DNA of 46,869 nucleotides from Flavobacterium psychrophilum. Its GTDB lineage: Bacteria > Bacteroidota > Bacteroidia > Flavobacteriales > Flavobacteriaceae. The translations under genes and the position numbers were made by a program. The notes below the pieces were generated by a model. It saw nothing but the letters and a program-made list of their open reading frames with translations, was not told where the DNA came from and did not search any database. Positions within the stretch are counted from its first letter, which is position 1; every line of letters starts with the position of its first letter. The DNA lies in assembly GCA_945861915.1 (NCBI GenBank), contig CAMAWK010000002.1, positions 1 to 46,869 on the forward strand, written 5' to 3'. This document shows positions 27,001 through 32,634 of the stretch, one piece after another.

Positions 27001-27275
27001 AGAAAGCCTTTTACGATATTTTGAAAGAATTGTGCGTGAAATACGACTTCAATTATCCCGAAGAAAAATTAATTGAATTAGCCAAAGCGGTCAAAGATTT
27101 AGTTGAAAGTCAAGCCAAATTCCCCGACTGGAACAAACGAGACGACATCAAATCAGCTTTGAAAGTTGGTCTTATTCTTTTACTCGACGAGTTCGGATAT
27201 CCACCAGTGGACAAAGATGAAGTATATGTAGAGATTTTTGAACAGGCGGAGAATTTTAAGAAGAATAACACTTAA
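24069..27275 (+). CDS. hsdR: Type I restriction enzyme subunit R (nuclease/translocase)
   Basis: The motor and nuclease of the restriction complex. The 1068 residues hold the N-terminal nuclease domain with IPDGIIYINGLPLVVFEFKS (ExK at ~171-173), the helicase motor with Walker A GATGCGKSFTM (~313-320) and DEAH-type motif II SDEAHRSQVN (~415), FTGTPID (motif III), and the later motifs ISRVNRKF and VVDMWLTGFDVPF. The C-terminal helical region is intact. The ATG overlaps the toxin stop (ATGA). It is separated from hsdM/hsdS by about 4 kb of GHKL, fragment and AbiE genes. Confidence 0.96.
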   Translation: MKFTEASLEKAFIALLANEGFSHQLGNTLVRSVEEVIIEEDLIHYLLSKYASKQLTTNEAKSIALQLKTLPSSDLYESNKSIMRWLSDGFILKREDRNQKDIHIQLIDYNGLEAQLKSTDLDCIVAEPREQYPPNYNIYKFVNQLEIVGTEKRIPDGIIYINGLPLVVFEFKSAIREEATVFNAFEQLTKRYRRDIPELFKYNAFCVISDGVNNKAGSFFAPYDFYYAWRRVAGLAKDVDGIDSMFTLVQGMLNQNRLRDIIRNFIYIPDSSKKNDKIVCRYPQYYAAKRLYDNIKLAQKPNGDGKGGTYFGATGCGKSFTMLYLARLLMKSEHFESPTIVMITDRTDLDDQLSGQFTNAKKFIGDNTVISVESRTHLRELIQGRQSGGVFLTTIHKFTEDTQLLSDRNNVICISDEAHRSQVNLDQKVKVTEKGVTKTFGFAKYLHDSLPNATFVGFTGTPIDATLDVFGKVVDTYTMTESVKDEITVRIVYEGRAAKVALNNSELEKIEKYYEEAATAGANEYQIEQSKEETTNMNAILGDPKRLLALANDFVTHYENRISEGATVKGKAMFVCSSREIAYEFYKNVIALRPEWNEIKAVADQEEISEEEQKKIKPMERIKMIMTRGKDDDEALYKMLGTSEYRKTLDTEFKNEKSNFKIAIVVDMWLTGFDVPFLDSIYIDKPIQQHNLIQTISRVNRKFEGKNKGLVVDYIGIKKQMNLALAKYNKGDEDNFEDIAESLIIVRNHLDLLANIFHTFDNTKYFKGTTIEQLNTLNRAAEFAQQTKEFETRFMGLVKRLKAAYDICAGSEKITQTERDFTHFYLAVRSIVFKLTKGNAPDTAQMNARVREMIKDALQSDGVQEIFKLGDEDESEQDLFDEDYLAKIDKIKLPNTKIKLLQQLLAKVIGEIKKVNKVKGIDFTKKMQVLVDRYNQRDENDILRSEVYEEMAEQLTNLILEVHKEFSAGDALGIDFEEKAFYDILKELCVKYDFNYPEEKLIELAKAVKDLVESQAKFPDWNKRDDIKSALKVGLILLLDEFGYPPVDKDEVYVEIFEQAENFKKNNT

Positions 27276-27300
27276 CAAACAAAAAGGGTTAATACAAAAA

Positions 27301-27492
27301 ATGAAAGCAGAAACCGTATTTAATGTTGCCATTCATCTTTCGGATTATGAACTTCAAAGATTAAATAATTTAATAGTGGATAAATTACAACTTAAACCTG
27401 AAAAAGTATTGAAGAAATTTTTCAAAACAGAAGAAGAAGAAAAAAGGATGCTTCGTTTAATTAAAACGTGTTTTTCAAAAATCAAAAAATAA
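27301..27492 (+). CDS. Small charged protein at the element's right end
   Basis: A 63-residue protein from the ATG at 27301 (the frame continues upstream into hsdR from a TTG, which is not credible). It is helical and basic (LSDYELQRLNNLIVDKLQLK, then EEEEKRMLRLIKTCFSKIKK). I recognise only a resemblance to short proteins carried by Bacteroidota islands. It lies 26 bp after hsdR and 7 bp before the right arm repeat, so it is the last gene of the element. Confidence 0.6.
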   Translation: MKAETVFNVAIHLSDYELQRLNNLIVDKLQLKPEKVLKKFFKTEEEEKRMLRLIKTCFSKIKK

Positions 27493-27498
27493 TTTTTT

Positions 27499-27517
27499 AT
27501 GCCCCTAATTATGCCCC
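27499..27517. repeat. Right arm-type repeat of the element
   Basis: ATGCCCCTAATTATGCCCC, identical to 10897-10915 and in the same orientation; 45 bp inside the right core repeat. Confidence 0.65.
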
Positions 27518-27529
27518 TAAAAAACAAAG

Positions 27530-27547
27530 CCCTTATAAAATAAGGGC
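27530..27547. terminator. Small hairpin between arm and core sites
   Basis: GCCCTTA / TAAGGGC with a 4-nt loop. On the minus strand it precedes a T-rich stretch, so it could stop transcription entering the element from the right. Confidence 0.4.
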
Positions 27548-27561
27548 ATAACAGCTTTTCA

Positions 27562-27576
27562 GCAGAGAGGAAGGGA
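27562..27576. repeat. Right core (attR-like) repeat
   Basis: GCAGAGAGGAAGGGA, identical to 10763-10777. The bases to its right do not complete a tRNA. Confidence 0.7.
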
Positions 27577-27806
27577 TTTGTCTTTTCGATAAGCAGTCAA
27601 TAAAATCAATACTTCGCAAAGTATTATATTTAAGTGACACCTCAACCGACACCTCTTTATCAGGATTACAATTATCTTAAATTCAAAGTAATCAAATATA
27701 AGCATAATAATCTGAATATTAAAACATCAAGACTAAAAAATGAACTAGTTATTTAATATCATTTTTGTGCGATTGGTTAAAAAATTGATTGGTCTATTTT
27801 CAAAAT

Positions 27807-28010
27807 TTAACCAAAAATCAAGTGAGCTACTTGTTCATATTTTAATCCAGCGTATGAACAAAACTCTTCGATAGTTAGAAACTCATTTTCGAGCTTGTTG
27901 AGGTCAGTTTTAACTTTTTGCATTAATCTAGTACTTTGGCGATAACTCTTTCCGGTTATTCGCTGTATGTCCTTCGGATAGATGCACACCCTCTGTTTTT
28001 CAAATTTCAT
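27807..28010 (-). CDS. Small conserved flavobacterial protein, possible DNA-binding regulator
   Basis: A 67-residue protein (KFEKQRVCIYPKDIQRITGK, SYRQSTRLMQKVKTDLNKLE). The first half has the layout of a helix-turn-helix (PKDIQRITGKSYRQSTRLMQ), so a regulatory role is possible. Such proteins recur in Flavobacteriia; their function is not known to me. The 5' leader holds a hairpin at 28050-28067, and a promoter-like TACTTTTG box lies at 28080-28087 on the same strand. Confidence 0.7.
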   Translation of the reverse strand: MKFEKQRVCIYPKDIQRITGKSYRQSTRLMQKVKTDLNKLENEFLTIEEFCSYAGLKYEQVAHLIFG

Positions 28011-28049
28011 ACATTAACTATGCCTTTGATTAGGCTTTCATTACCTTAA

Positions 28050-28087
28050 ACCTACTTATCAGTAGGTTATAAGATTACACAAAAGTA
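28050..28087 (-). promoter_or_regulatory. Leader hairpin and -7 box for the 67-residue gene
   Basis: ACCTACT / AGTAGGT with a 4-nt loop (28050-28067), and CAAAAGTA at 28080-28087, which reads TACTTTTG on the minus strand and fits TAnnTTTG. No clear -33 TTG at the right distance. Confidence 0.45.
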
Positions 28088-28149
28088 ATATTTTTTGAAA
28101 TATAAATATCTCCTGCAATTTAATACTGTTTTGTGTTATTGCTGGTAGG

Positions 28150-28191
28150 CATTTATGTCGATTTAAGCCATTTATGTCGCTTTGCGACATA
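28150..28191. promoter_or_regulatory. Repeated and palindromic motif upstream of the 28311 gene
   Basis: CATTTATGTCG occurs twice with a 19-bp period (28150-28160 and 28169-28179); the second copy runs into the palindrome TATGTCGC / GCGACATA with a 3-bp spacer (28173-28191). This looks like a regulator binding site. The rest of the 300-bp gap to 28311 shows nothing more. Confidence 0.45.
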
Positions 28192-28310
28192 TGGAACTGT
28201 GTTTACTTTTTTATTCTGTTTTATTGGATAAAATTTGTTTTCAAATCAATCGGAAGATGTTGCAACGGAAAGATGATTTATAGTAAAGTTTAATTTAAAT
28301 TTTAGAAATT

Positions 28311-29069
28311 ATGGCAAGACAGAAAGGCATAATCAAATTGAAAGGTACTATCGGAGATATTACTTTTTACAAGACGAAAGACGGTCATTTGGCACGTGAA
28401 AAAGGCGGCATTGATGCCAGCAGAATTGCAAGCGATCCTGCGTTTCAAAGAACACGCGAAAATGGTTCGGAGTTTGGTCGAGCAGGTAAGGCAGGAAAGA
28501 TTTTGAGAACGGCTCTACGACCTCTTTTAATCAATTCTGCCGATGGTAGAATGGTTAGTCGTTTAACACAAGCAATGATAAAAGTTATTCAAGCCGATTT
28601 AGTAAGTGTAAGAGGTTTGAGAAACGTAATTGATGGTGAAGCTGAATTGTTACTTGGTTTTGAATTTAATATTCGTGGAAAACTAGGGACCAGTTTATTT
28701 GCTCCTTTTGTGGCAACTATTGACCGCGCAACTGGTATAATCGAAGTTACATTGGCATCATTTATTCCAGCCAATATGATTGCTGCTCCATCTGGAACAA
28801 CACATTTTAAAATCATTTCTGCTGGGACAGAAATAGATTTTGAAGCTGAAACATTTGTTGAAGCACATTCAGAAACAGCAATTTTACCTTGGGATTCAGT
28901 GGCGACTGCGGATATTACTCAAACCAATACCGTAACTCCAACCAGTACAAAACCATTATTCTTGGCTCTGGGTGTCGAGTTTTACCAAGAAGTAAATGGT
29001 CAAATGTACCCATTGAAAAATGGTGCTTTTAACCCATTATCGATTGCGAAAGTTGATAGTGGTGTGTAA
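28311..29069 (+). CDS. Conserved Bacteroidota protein of unknown function, possibly structural
   Basis: A 252-residue protein opening with ARQKGIIKLKGTIGDITFYK, then REKGGIDASRIASDPAFQRT and GRAGKAGKILRTALRPLL, an N terminus that I recognise as recurrent in Bacteroidota genomes, without known function. The second half is beta-rich and Thr/Ala-rich (IDRATGIIEVTLASFIPANM, PLFLALGVEFYQEVNGQMYP). No signal peptide, membrane segment or catalytic motif is seen. It is the first gene of a four-gene set; its stop overlaps the DUF5675 start (TAATG). A virion- or particle-like structural role is conceivable given the neighbours, but this is speculation. Confidence 0.7.
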   Translation: MARQKGIIKLKGTIGDITFYKTKDGHLAREKGGIDASRIASDPAFQRTRENGSEFGRAGKAGKILRTALRPLLINSADGRMVSRLTQAMIKVIQADLVSVRGLRNVIDGEAELLLGFEFNIRGKLGTSLFAPFVATIDRATGIIEVTLASFIPANMIAAPSGTTHFKIISAGTEIDFEAETFVEAHSETAILPWDSVATADITQTNTVTPTSTKPLFLALGVEFYQEVNGQMYPLKNGAFNPLSIAKVDSGV

Positions 29070-29464
29070 TGGTTATTTGGTTAACTAGAACTTATTTCCC
29101 TGAAGGAACAAACGGAAAACTCGAATGCGAAGGTAGATTAGTTTGTAAAACAATTGAATTGCCATGGAAGATGAACGAAACGAAAGTTTCCTGCATTCCA
29201 GAAGGGAAATATTTTATTAGAAAGCGATACAGCAAGAAATTTAAATGCCATTTGGAGGTTTTAGATGTGAAAAATAGGAGTTTAATCCTGTTTCATCCCG
29301 CCAATAATGCCTTGCAAGAATTGAATGGTTGTATTGCTCCTGTTACTAAACTTTCAGGGGCTGGTTTAGGTCTGATGTCCCGAAAAGCTTTTGCCAAATT
29401 AAAAAATTTGGTTTACAAAGCTTTGGACAATAAAGAAAGTGTTGAATTAATTATCCAATCTTAA
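29069..29464 (+). CDS. DUF5675 family protein
   Basis: A 131-residue protein with the DUF5675 pattern: an entry strand (WLTRTYFPEGTNGKLECEGR), IPEGKYFIRKRYSKKFKCHL in the middle and ILFHPANNALQELNGCIAPV towards the end (compare the family's H-x-G/A-N and GCI motifs). DUF5675 proteins are common in phages and prophage-like regions and are suspected to act on or near the cell wall; activity is not established. The start overlaps the preceding stop by one base; a small hydrophobic protein gene follows 9 bp later, as in a lysis cassette. Confidence 0.75.
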   Translation: MVIWLTRTYFPEGTNGKLECEGRLVCKTIELPWKMNETKVSCIPEGKYFIRKRYSKKFKCHLEVLDVKNRSLILFHPANNALQELNGCIAPVTKLSGAGLGLMSRKAFAKLKNLVYKALDNKESVELIIQS

Positions 29465-29473
29465 TTTTAGATT

Positions 29474-29695
29474 ATGAAAAAAATCATTCATAGAGCGAAA
29501 GCTCCAACTCCAAAATTTTTCAAAGTGCTTCGAAATATTGGTTTGGCATTAGCTGCTGTTGGCGGAACCATCTTAGCAGCACCAATAGCTTTGCCCACTA
29601 TTGTAACTACCATTGGTGGTTATGTCGTAGTAGCTGGAGGTGTTGTTTCGGCAGTTAGCCAATTAACAACTAAAAAAGATGCAAGTACAAAGTAA
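29474..29695 (+). CDS. Small hydrophobic (holin-like) protein 1
   Basis: A 73-residue protein: basic N terminus (MKKIIHRAKAPTPKFFKVLR), then a Gly/Ala/Val/Ile-rich span of about 45 residues that could form one or two membrane helices (GLALAAVGGTILAAPIALPT, then GGYVVVAGGVVSAVSQL), and a short charged tail (TTKKDASTK). The size and layout are those of small membrane proteins found beside phage lysis genes, but no family assignment is possible. Its end overlaps the next small gene by 17 bp. Confidence 0.7.
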   Translation: MKKIIHRAKAPTPKFFKVLRNIGLALAAVGGTILAAPIALPTIVTTIGGYVVVAGGVVSAVSQLTTKKDASTK

Positions 29696-29858
29696 CCCAA
29701 CTTTAGTTGGTACTGCTGGCGGTACATTTTTGAGTATTGTACCTAATATCTTATCCGAAGATGTTGTGAAAACGATTATTTTAGCAACCGTTGGAGCCAT
29801 TGTAAGTTTCACGATATCACTACTACTCAAATGCATAACAAAGAAGCACAAGAAATAG
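29679..29858 (+). CDS. Small hydrophobic (holin-like) protein 2
   Basis: A 59-residue protein that starts inside the 3' end of the preceding gene in another frame. It reads MQVQSNPTLVGTAGGTFLSI, then a hydrophobic span (TIILATVGAIVSFTISLLL) and a basic tail (KCITKKHKK). One clear membrane helix with a cytoplasmic Lys-rich end. The coding frame is supported by its exact fit to the end of the operon before the terminator at 29907. Together with the previous gene it may form a two-component membrane pair; function unknown. Confidence 0.65.
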   Translation: MQVQSNPTLVGTAGGTFLSIVPNILSEDVVKTIILATVGAIVSFTISLLLKCITKKHKK

Positions 29859-29906
29859 TTTAACTCTAGTTGGCTCCCATAGCTATCGGGGTTTGGGTTA
29901 AACTTG

Positions 29907-29940
29907 AAAATGCCCTTTCCTATTGGATTGGGCATTTTTC
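29907..29940. terminator. Bidirectional terminator between convergent operons
   Basis: AAAATGCCC / GGGCATTTT arms with a 14-nt loop, A-rich before and T-rich after. It lies between the stop of the + strand cassette (29858) and the stop of a minus-strand gene (29943). Confidence 0.8.
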
Positions 29941-29942
29941 TA

Positions 29943-30122
29943 TTAAATCTCCTCAAATAAGTTTAGCGTAACTTCTATAACCACAACTTCAGAATTATGA
30001 GTGTATAATTCTTGCCATTTTGCGCTATCAATTGCTTTGGCTCTGGTGTCGAAAATTCCAAAACACACTCTTGATGCTTTGGATTTCCAATTGTCGGTTT
30101 GGTACAAAATAAATAGCTTCAT
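29943..30122 (-). CDS. Small conserved hypothetical protein
   Basis: A 59-residue protein reading MKLFILYQTDNWKSKASRVC, then FGIFDTRAKAIDSAKWQELY and ending ...IEVTLNLFEEI. It is acidic, without membrane segment; the SKASRVCFGIFDTRAKAIDS part suggests a small alpha/beta fold. It follows the DUF6943-like gene on the same strand after 31 bp and ends just before the bidirectional terminator, so the two make a small operon. Confidence 0.65.
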   Translation of the reverse strand: MKLFILYQTDNWKSKASRVCFGIFDTRAKAIDSAKWQELYTHNSEVVVIEVTLNLFEEI

Positions 30123-30153
30123 TTGTCAAAATTTAAAGTTAGAAATTGGTTTT

Positions 30154-30576
30154 TTATTTTTTACAATAGCGGTACAAAATCACTCTTTTTAAATCATTGA
30201 TAAGATTGATGTTCTCGTGAAATTGCTTTTCTTTTTTCTCCAAAAGCTTGAGAGTTGCGATGTTTTTTTGATGTTCTTCGTGCTCCTGCATCATCAAACT
30301 GGCTTTTGGATTAAATTCGTTTTTGAAGTCTGGAAGGCGTAAAAATGGAATTACTGAACCGCAAAGGAACTGATGCCAAAACTTAGTTTTCCATAAGCTG
30401 TAAGCCACAAAATATAAACTTTCACAATCTTCTTCATTTTGAAAAATGACCACAAAACTGTTTGTAAATGGCTCTTTTTGTGGCTTACCGCTATTCATCC
30501 CTTTGTTCAATATGAATAAATGGGGTTTTGTATAACTGGTATTTTTCTGGTGGGTTTTAATGATAAAATTTGGCAT
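30154..30576 (-). CDS. DUF6943-like protein
   Basis: A 140-residue protein. Recognisable parts are HLFILNKGMNSGKPQKEPFT, NSFVVIFQNEEDCESLYFVA, YSLWKTKFWHQFLCGSVIPF and a helical, charged C terminus ending RVILYRYCKK. This matches my memory of the Bacteroidota family DUF6943, frequent on mobile regions; function unknown. It lacks signal peptide and membrane helices. It is transcribed away from the palindrome-rich region on its right, so its promoter must lie within about 30577-30730. Confidence 0.65.
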   Translation of the reverse strand: MPNFIIKTHQKNTSYTKPHLFILNKGMNSGKPQKEPFTNSFVVIFQNEEDCESLYFVAYSLWKTKFWHQFLCGSVIPFLRLPDFKNEFNPKASLMMQEHEEHQKNIATLKLLEKKEKQFHENINLINDLKRVILYRYCKK

Positions 30577-30730
30577 ACTTTCGGTTTTTAGGATAATGTG
30601 CCTCGCTACGTTTACTCACAAGTACAGTTTGTTTTTTTTGTATTCGTGAATTCCGCTTCGCTCCATTTCGCACACATTAAATTTTTCAAAAGAAAAAAAA
30701 GGAAAAAAAAGAAAGTCATCTCGCAAGTGG

Positions 30731-30896
30731 AAGTTTCAAGAAAAGCAAGTTTTTTCAAGAAAATACTACCCGGGATTTTACGATAAAGTTGTGCGGAATT
30801 GGAGTTTTGATTCCAGTCAAATATTGATGCGAAACGAAAACGTAGGGTGGAGATTTTATTGAAAACCGTAGGCTTGAACTTTCTTTTCTTGAAACT
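30731..30896. repeat. Palindrome 1
   Basis: Outer arms AGTTTCAAGAAAAG (30732-30745) / CTTTTCTTGAAACT (30883-30896), perfect; inner arms TTTTCAAGAAAATACTACCC (30752) / GGGTGGAGATTTTATTGAAA (30845), imperfect. Loop about 75 nt. Confidence 0.75.
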
Positions 30897-31007
30897 GGAA
30901 CTTATCTTTACTTTCTTTTATTTATTATTTTTTTATTTTCCTTTCTACCGAAAAGTTGTTATGAAATAGGATCTAAAAAAGTTGATTCGGAAGATGGAAG
31001 TTCTTCA

Positions 31008-31091
31008 GAAAGGGTATGAAATTTTAAAGCAGAAAAAGAAACATCAAAACCATTCCTATTATTTTTCTACTTTAAAATTTCATACTCTTTC
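31008..31091. repeat. Palindrome 2
   Basis: 30-nt arms (31008-31037 and 31062-31091) differing at two positions; core GTATGAAATTTTAAAG / CTTTAAAATTTCATAC; loop 24 nt. Confidence 0.85.
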
Positions 31092-31099
31092 CTAGGTTT

Positions 31100-31184
31100 G
31101 ATTTTGTGGGTATTGAAAATCACTTTTTTTAATATTTTTAATTTTAGGTAAAAGTTCCAAGTGATTTTCAATACTTACAAAAAC
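31100..31184. repeat. Palindrome 3
   Basis: 26-nt arms (31100-31125 and 31159-31184) with three differences, two of them G-U compatible on the + strand; core GTATTGAAAATCACTT / AAGTGATTTTCAATAC. Confidence 0.85.
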
Positions 31185-31226
31185 AATGAAAAGATAATTC
31201 CTAGTGCGATGAGGCAGAAGCGCAGG

Positions 31227-31417
31227 CAAGTGTGTGATTTTTTATTTGCTTACTGGGGTGTTTCTGATTGTTTTTATGATGGCTTGATGCCACAATCGCT
31301 CTTGGAATTAGTAGATTTTCAATTTTCAAAAAATGTGCTATGAAATTGATATGGCATCTTGGCCATCGTGAAAACAATTACTTCGATGATTCTGGCAAAT
31401 AAAAAATCACACTCTTG
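31227..31417. repeat. Palindrome 4, the longest
   Basis: Arms reach about 70-85 nt each: outer CAAGTGTGTGATTTTTTATT (31227) / AATAAAAAATCACACTCTTG (31417 end), one mismatch; inner GATTGTTTTTATGATGGC (31266-31283) / GCCATCGTGAAAACAATT (31362-31379), three differences all G-U compatible; then GATGCCA / TGGCATC towards the centre. Confidence 0.8.
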
Positions 31418-31429
31418 CTGGCTTTTTGG

Positions 31430-31503
31430 TTTTATGGGTAGAAAAATGGCTTTATCCATAGGCAAATCAACTACAAGTTAAAGCCATTTTTCTACTCATA
31501 AAA
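31430..31503. repeat. Palindrome 5
   Basis: 25-nt arms (31430-31454 and 31479-31503) with one G-T difference; core GTAGAAAAATGGCTTTA / TAAAGCCATTTTTCTAC; loop 24 nt. Confidence 0.85.
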
Positions 31504-31617
31504 GCAATGCAAACACTACCGATTTAAACACAAAGTTGCTAAAAACAGTGACCGTGAAAGTTCTTGAAAGTAATTAAGTTCGAAAAATGTTCTTATGAAA
31601 TAGCTAAGGTTGTTGAG

Positions 31618-31696
31618 GGCGGTGGTGAAGGGTGGTTTTTTGAGGAGCCGGCTGGTGCGAGGAAGCTGCTCAAAAAACCATCCTAGAGCCACCGCC
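31618..31696. repeat. Palindrome 6, GC-rich
   Basis: GGCGGTGG...GGTGGTTTTTTGAG (31618-31644) / CTCAAAAAACCATCC...CCACCGCC (31669-31696) with a small internal loop. It is far richer in GC than its surroundings. Confidence 0.8.
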
Positions 31697-31815
31697 TTGC
31701 GCGTTGGGTGTGGCGGCTGTTTTACATAAATGATATTATAACTTCATTGCAAAAACCAAAAAACAATATAATCGCTTTGTAATGAATTATAATACTCAAT
31801 TATGTAACACAGCTT

Positions 31816-31890
31816 GGGGGAAAAAATTACTGGCGCAAGTTGCGAAGCATACGTGTTTTTTCTAAAAACTGTGCCAGTAATTTTTTTGGG
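31816..31890. repeat. Palindrome 7
   Basis: AAAAAATTACTGGC (31821-31834) / GCCAGTAATTTTTT (31873-31886), extended imperfectly on both sides; loop about 38 nt. A small AAGGAG / CTCCTT hairpin follows at about 31901-31932. Confidence 0.75.
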
Positions 31891-32210
31891 AGCGTTGGCA
31901 AAGGAGTGGCATCTGAAATGTAAAACCTCCTTTTTACTATCGAACAAAAAAAGATATTCTCGCTATTGAAAATGAAATTAGCCTTTCGAATGTTCTCAGG
32001 ACAGCCTATGAAGTAAACTGCAGCTATGAGTTAGTAATATTTAGACTAAACTAGGATTTTGTGCAGATGAATGAGATAATTACCAACTTTTATCTTTTAT
32101 TAATTAGTATTACTTCTATAAAAATTCATTTACTACTTTATAAGATAACTAAATATGTCTCTTCATTTTAGGTTAAAACACAAAGTAATAATTAAAATAA
32201 ATTGTACATT

Positions 32211-32242
32211 TTGTATTAATTTAAAAAAAATATGTAATTTTG
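32211..32242 (+). promoter_or_regulatory. Promoter of the XRE-ImmA-PIN operon
   Basis: TTG (32211-32213), 21 bp, TAATTTTG (32235-32242): a good Bacteroidota -33 / -7 pair, 53 bp before the XRE start codon. Confidence 0.65.
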
Positions 32243-32295
32243 TAACAGAAATTATCGACTTCTAAAACTACTTTTAAATCAAATTCAATCAGACT

Positions 32296-32634
32296 ATGGG
32301 AACTATAACGGGATTAGTAATTAAAGGATTGCGAGAAAGATATGGGTATACACAAGATAAATTAGCAAGTTTTCTTGATATAAAAAGAGAGATGATTAGT
32401 TTTTACGAAAATAATGAAAGAGAAGTTCCTCTTGAAATTTTGGAGAAATTATCTGATTTGTTTGGTGTAGAGTTGGATGCGTTTTTTAGTGAAACCGCAG
32501 AAGAGGCTATGGCGGAAGTTGTATTTGCCTTTAGAAAAGATGCCGTTAATGAAAGTGATATGGAAAAGCTTTCTGATTTTGGTAAGATTGTGAAAAATTA
32601 TATTAAAATTAATCGTTTATTTCATGGCATATAA
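32296..32634 (+). CDS. XRE-family helix-turn-helix regulator (antitoxin-type)
   Basis: A 112-residue protein with a classical Cro/C1-type HTH in the first 60 residues (GLRERYGYTQDKLASFLDIK, REMISFYENNEREVPLEILE, LSDLFGVELDAFF). The rest is helical and probably mediates contact with the next protein. Its end overlaps the ImmA/IrrE gene by 11 bp. XRE plus ImmA/IrrE pairs usually work as repressor and anti-repressor protease, or as a toxin-antitoxin unit. The promoter at 32211 would be its own target. Confidence 0.9.
   Translation: MGTITGLVIKGLRERYGYTQDKLASFLDIKREMISFYENNEREVPLEILEKLSDLFGVELDAFFSETAEEAMAEVVFAFRKDAVNESDMEKLSDFGKIVKNYIKINRLFHGI

Larger units (their letters stand above)
10763..27576. 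mobile_element. Integrated element carrying type I restriction and AbiE genes
   Basis: The limits are set by 15-bp identical direct repeats (10763-10777 and 27562-27576) and, inside them, 19-bp identical repeats (10897-10915 and 27499-27517), which look like core and arm sites of a tyrosine recombinase. Integrase (10954) is the first gene at the left end. Next come an unknown coupled gene, an excisionase-like HTH protein, a zinc-ribbon protein, a primase/VirE-type replication protein and an iteron-like region, then defence cargo (hsdM, hsdS, GHKL-nuclease, AbiE, hsdR). No relaxase, coupling protein or phage structural gene is present, so it would be a genomic island or an element mobilised by a helper. 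Limits are inferred, not tested against an empty site. Confidence 0.75.
30731..31890 (+). ncRNA. Candidate large structured RNA (multi-hairpin array)
   Basis: Seven successive hairpins, each with its own sequence, cover most of 1.16 kb. Where the arms differ, the change is most often G or T opposite the partner that still allows a G-U pair in RNA read from the + strand (for example GTGGGTATTG / CAATACTTAC at 31107, GATTGTTTTTATGATGGC / GCCATCGTGAAAACAATT at 31266, ATGGGTAG / CTACTCAT at 31434). A few differences go the other way. This bias suggests selection on a + strand transcript, but the count is small and by eye. A tandem set of DNA palindromes with no RNA role is the alternative. Confidence 0.35.
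30577..32295. other. 1.7-kb non-coding region with a series of long palindromes
   Basis: No convincing gene on either strand. Short open frames at 31161-31343 (+) and 31744-31947 (-) run through the arms of palindromes and are taken as chance. Seven imperfect palindromes with arms of about 14-85 bp and unrelated sequences follow one another between 30731 and 31890 and are listed separately. 31935-32200 shows nothing; the XRE gene promoter is at 32211-32242. Confidence 0.7.

Noticed and set aside
31161..31343. Open frame of 60 codons in the palindrome region
   Set aside because: It runs through both arms of palindrome 4, has no coupled neighbour, and its apparent protein-like character can come from the palindrome sequence.
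31008..31503. Invertible DNA switches flanked by inverted repeats
   Set aside because: Segments between the arms are mostly only about 25-80 bp, carry no promoter or gene, and no dedicated invertase is nearby; hairpin formation explains them better.
31744..31947. Minus-strand open frame of 67 codons
   Set aside because: It spans palindrome 7 and the small hairpin after it; no promoter or operon context.
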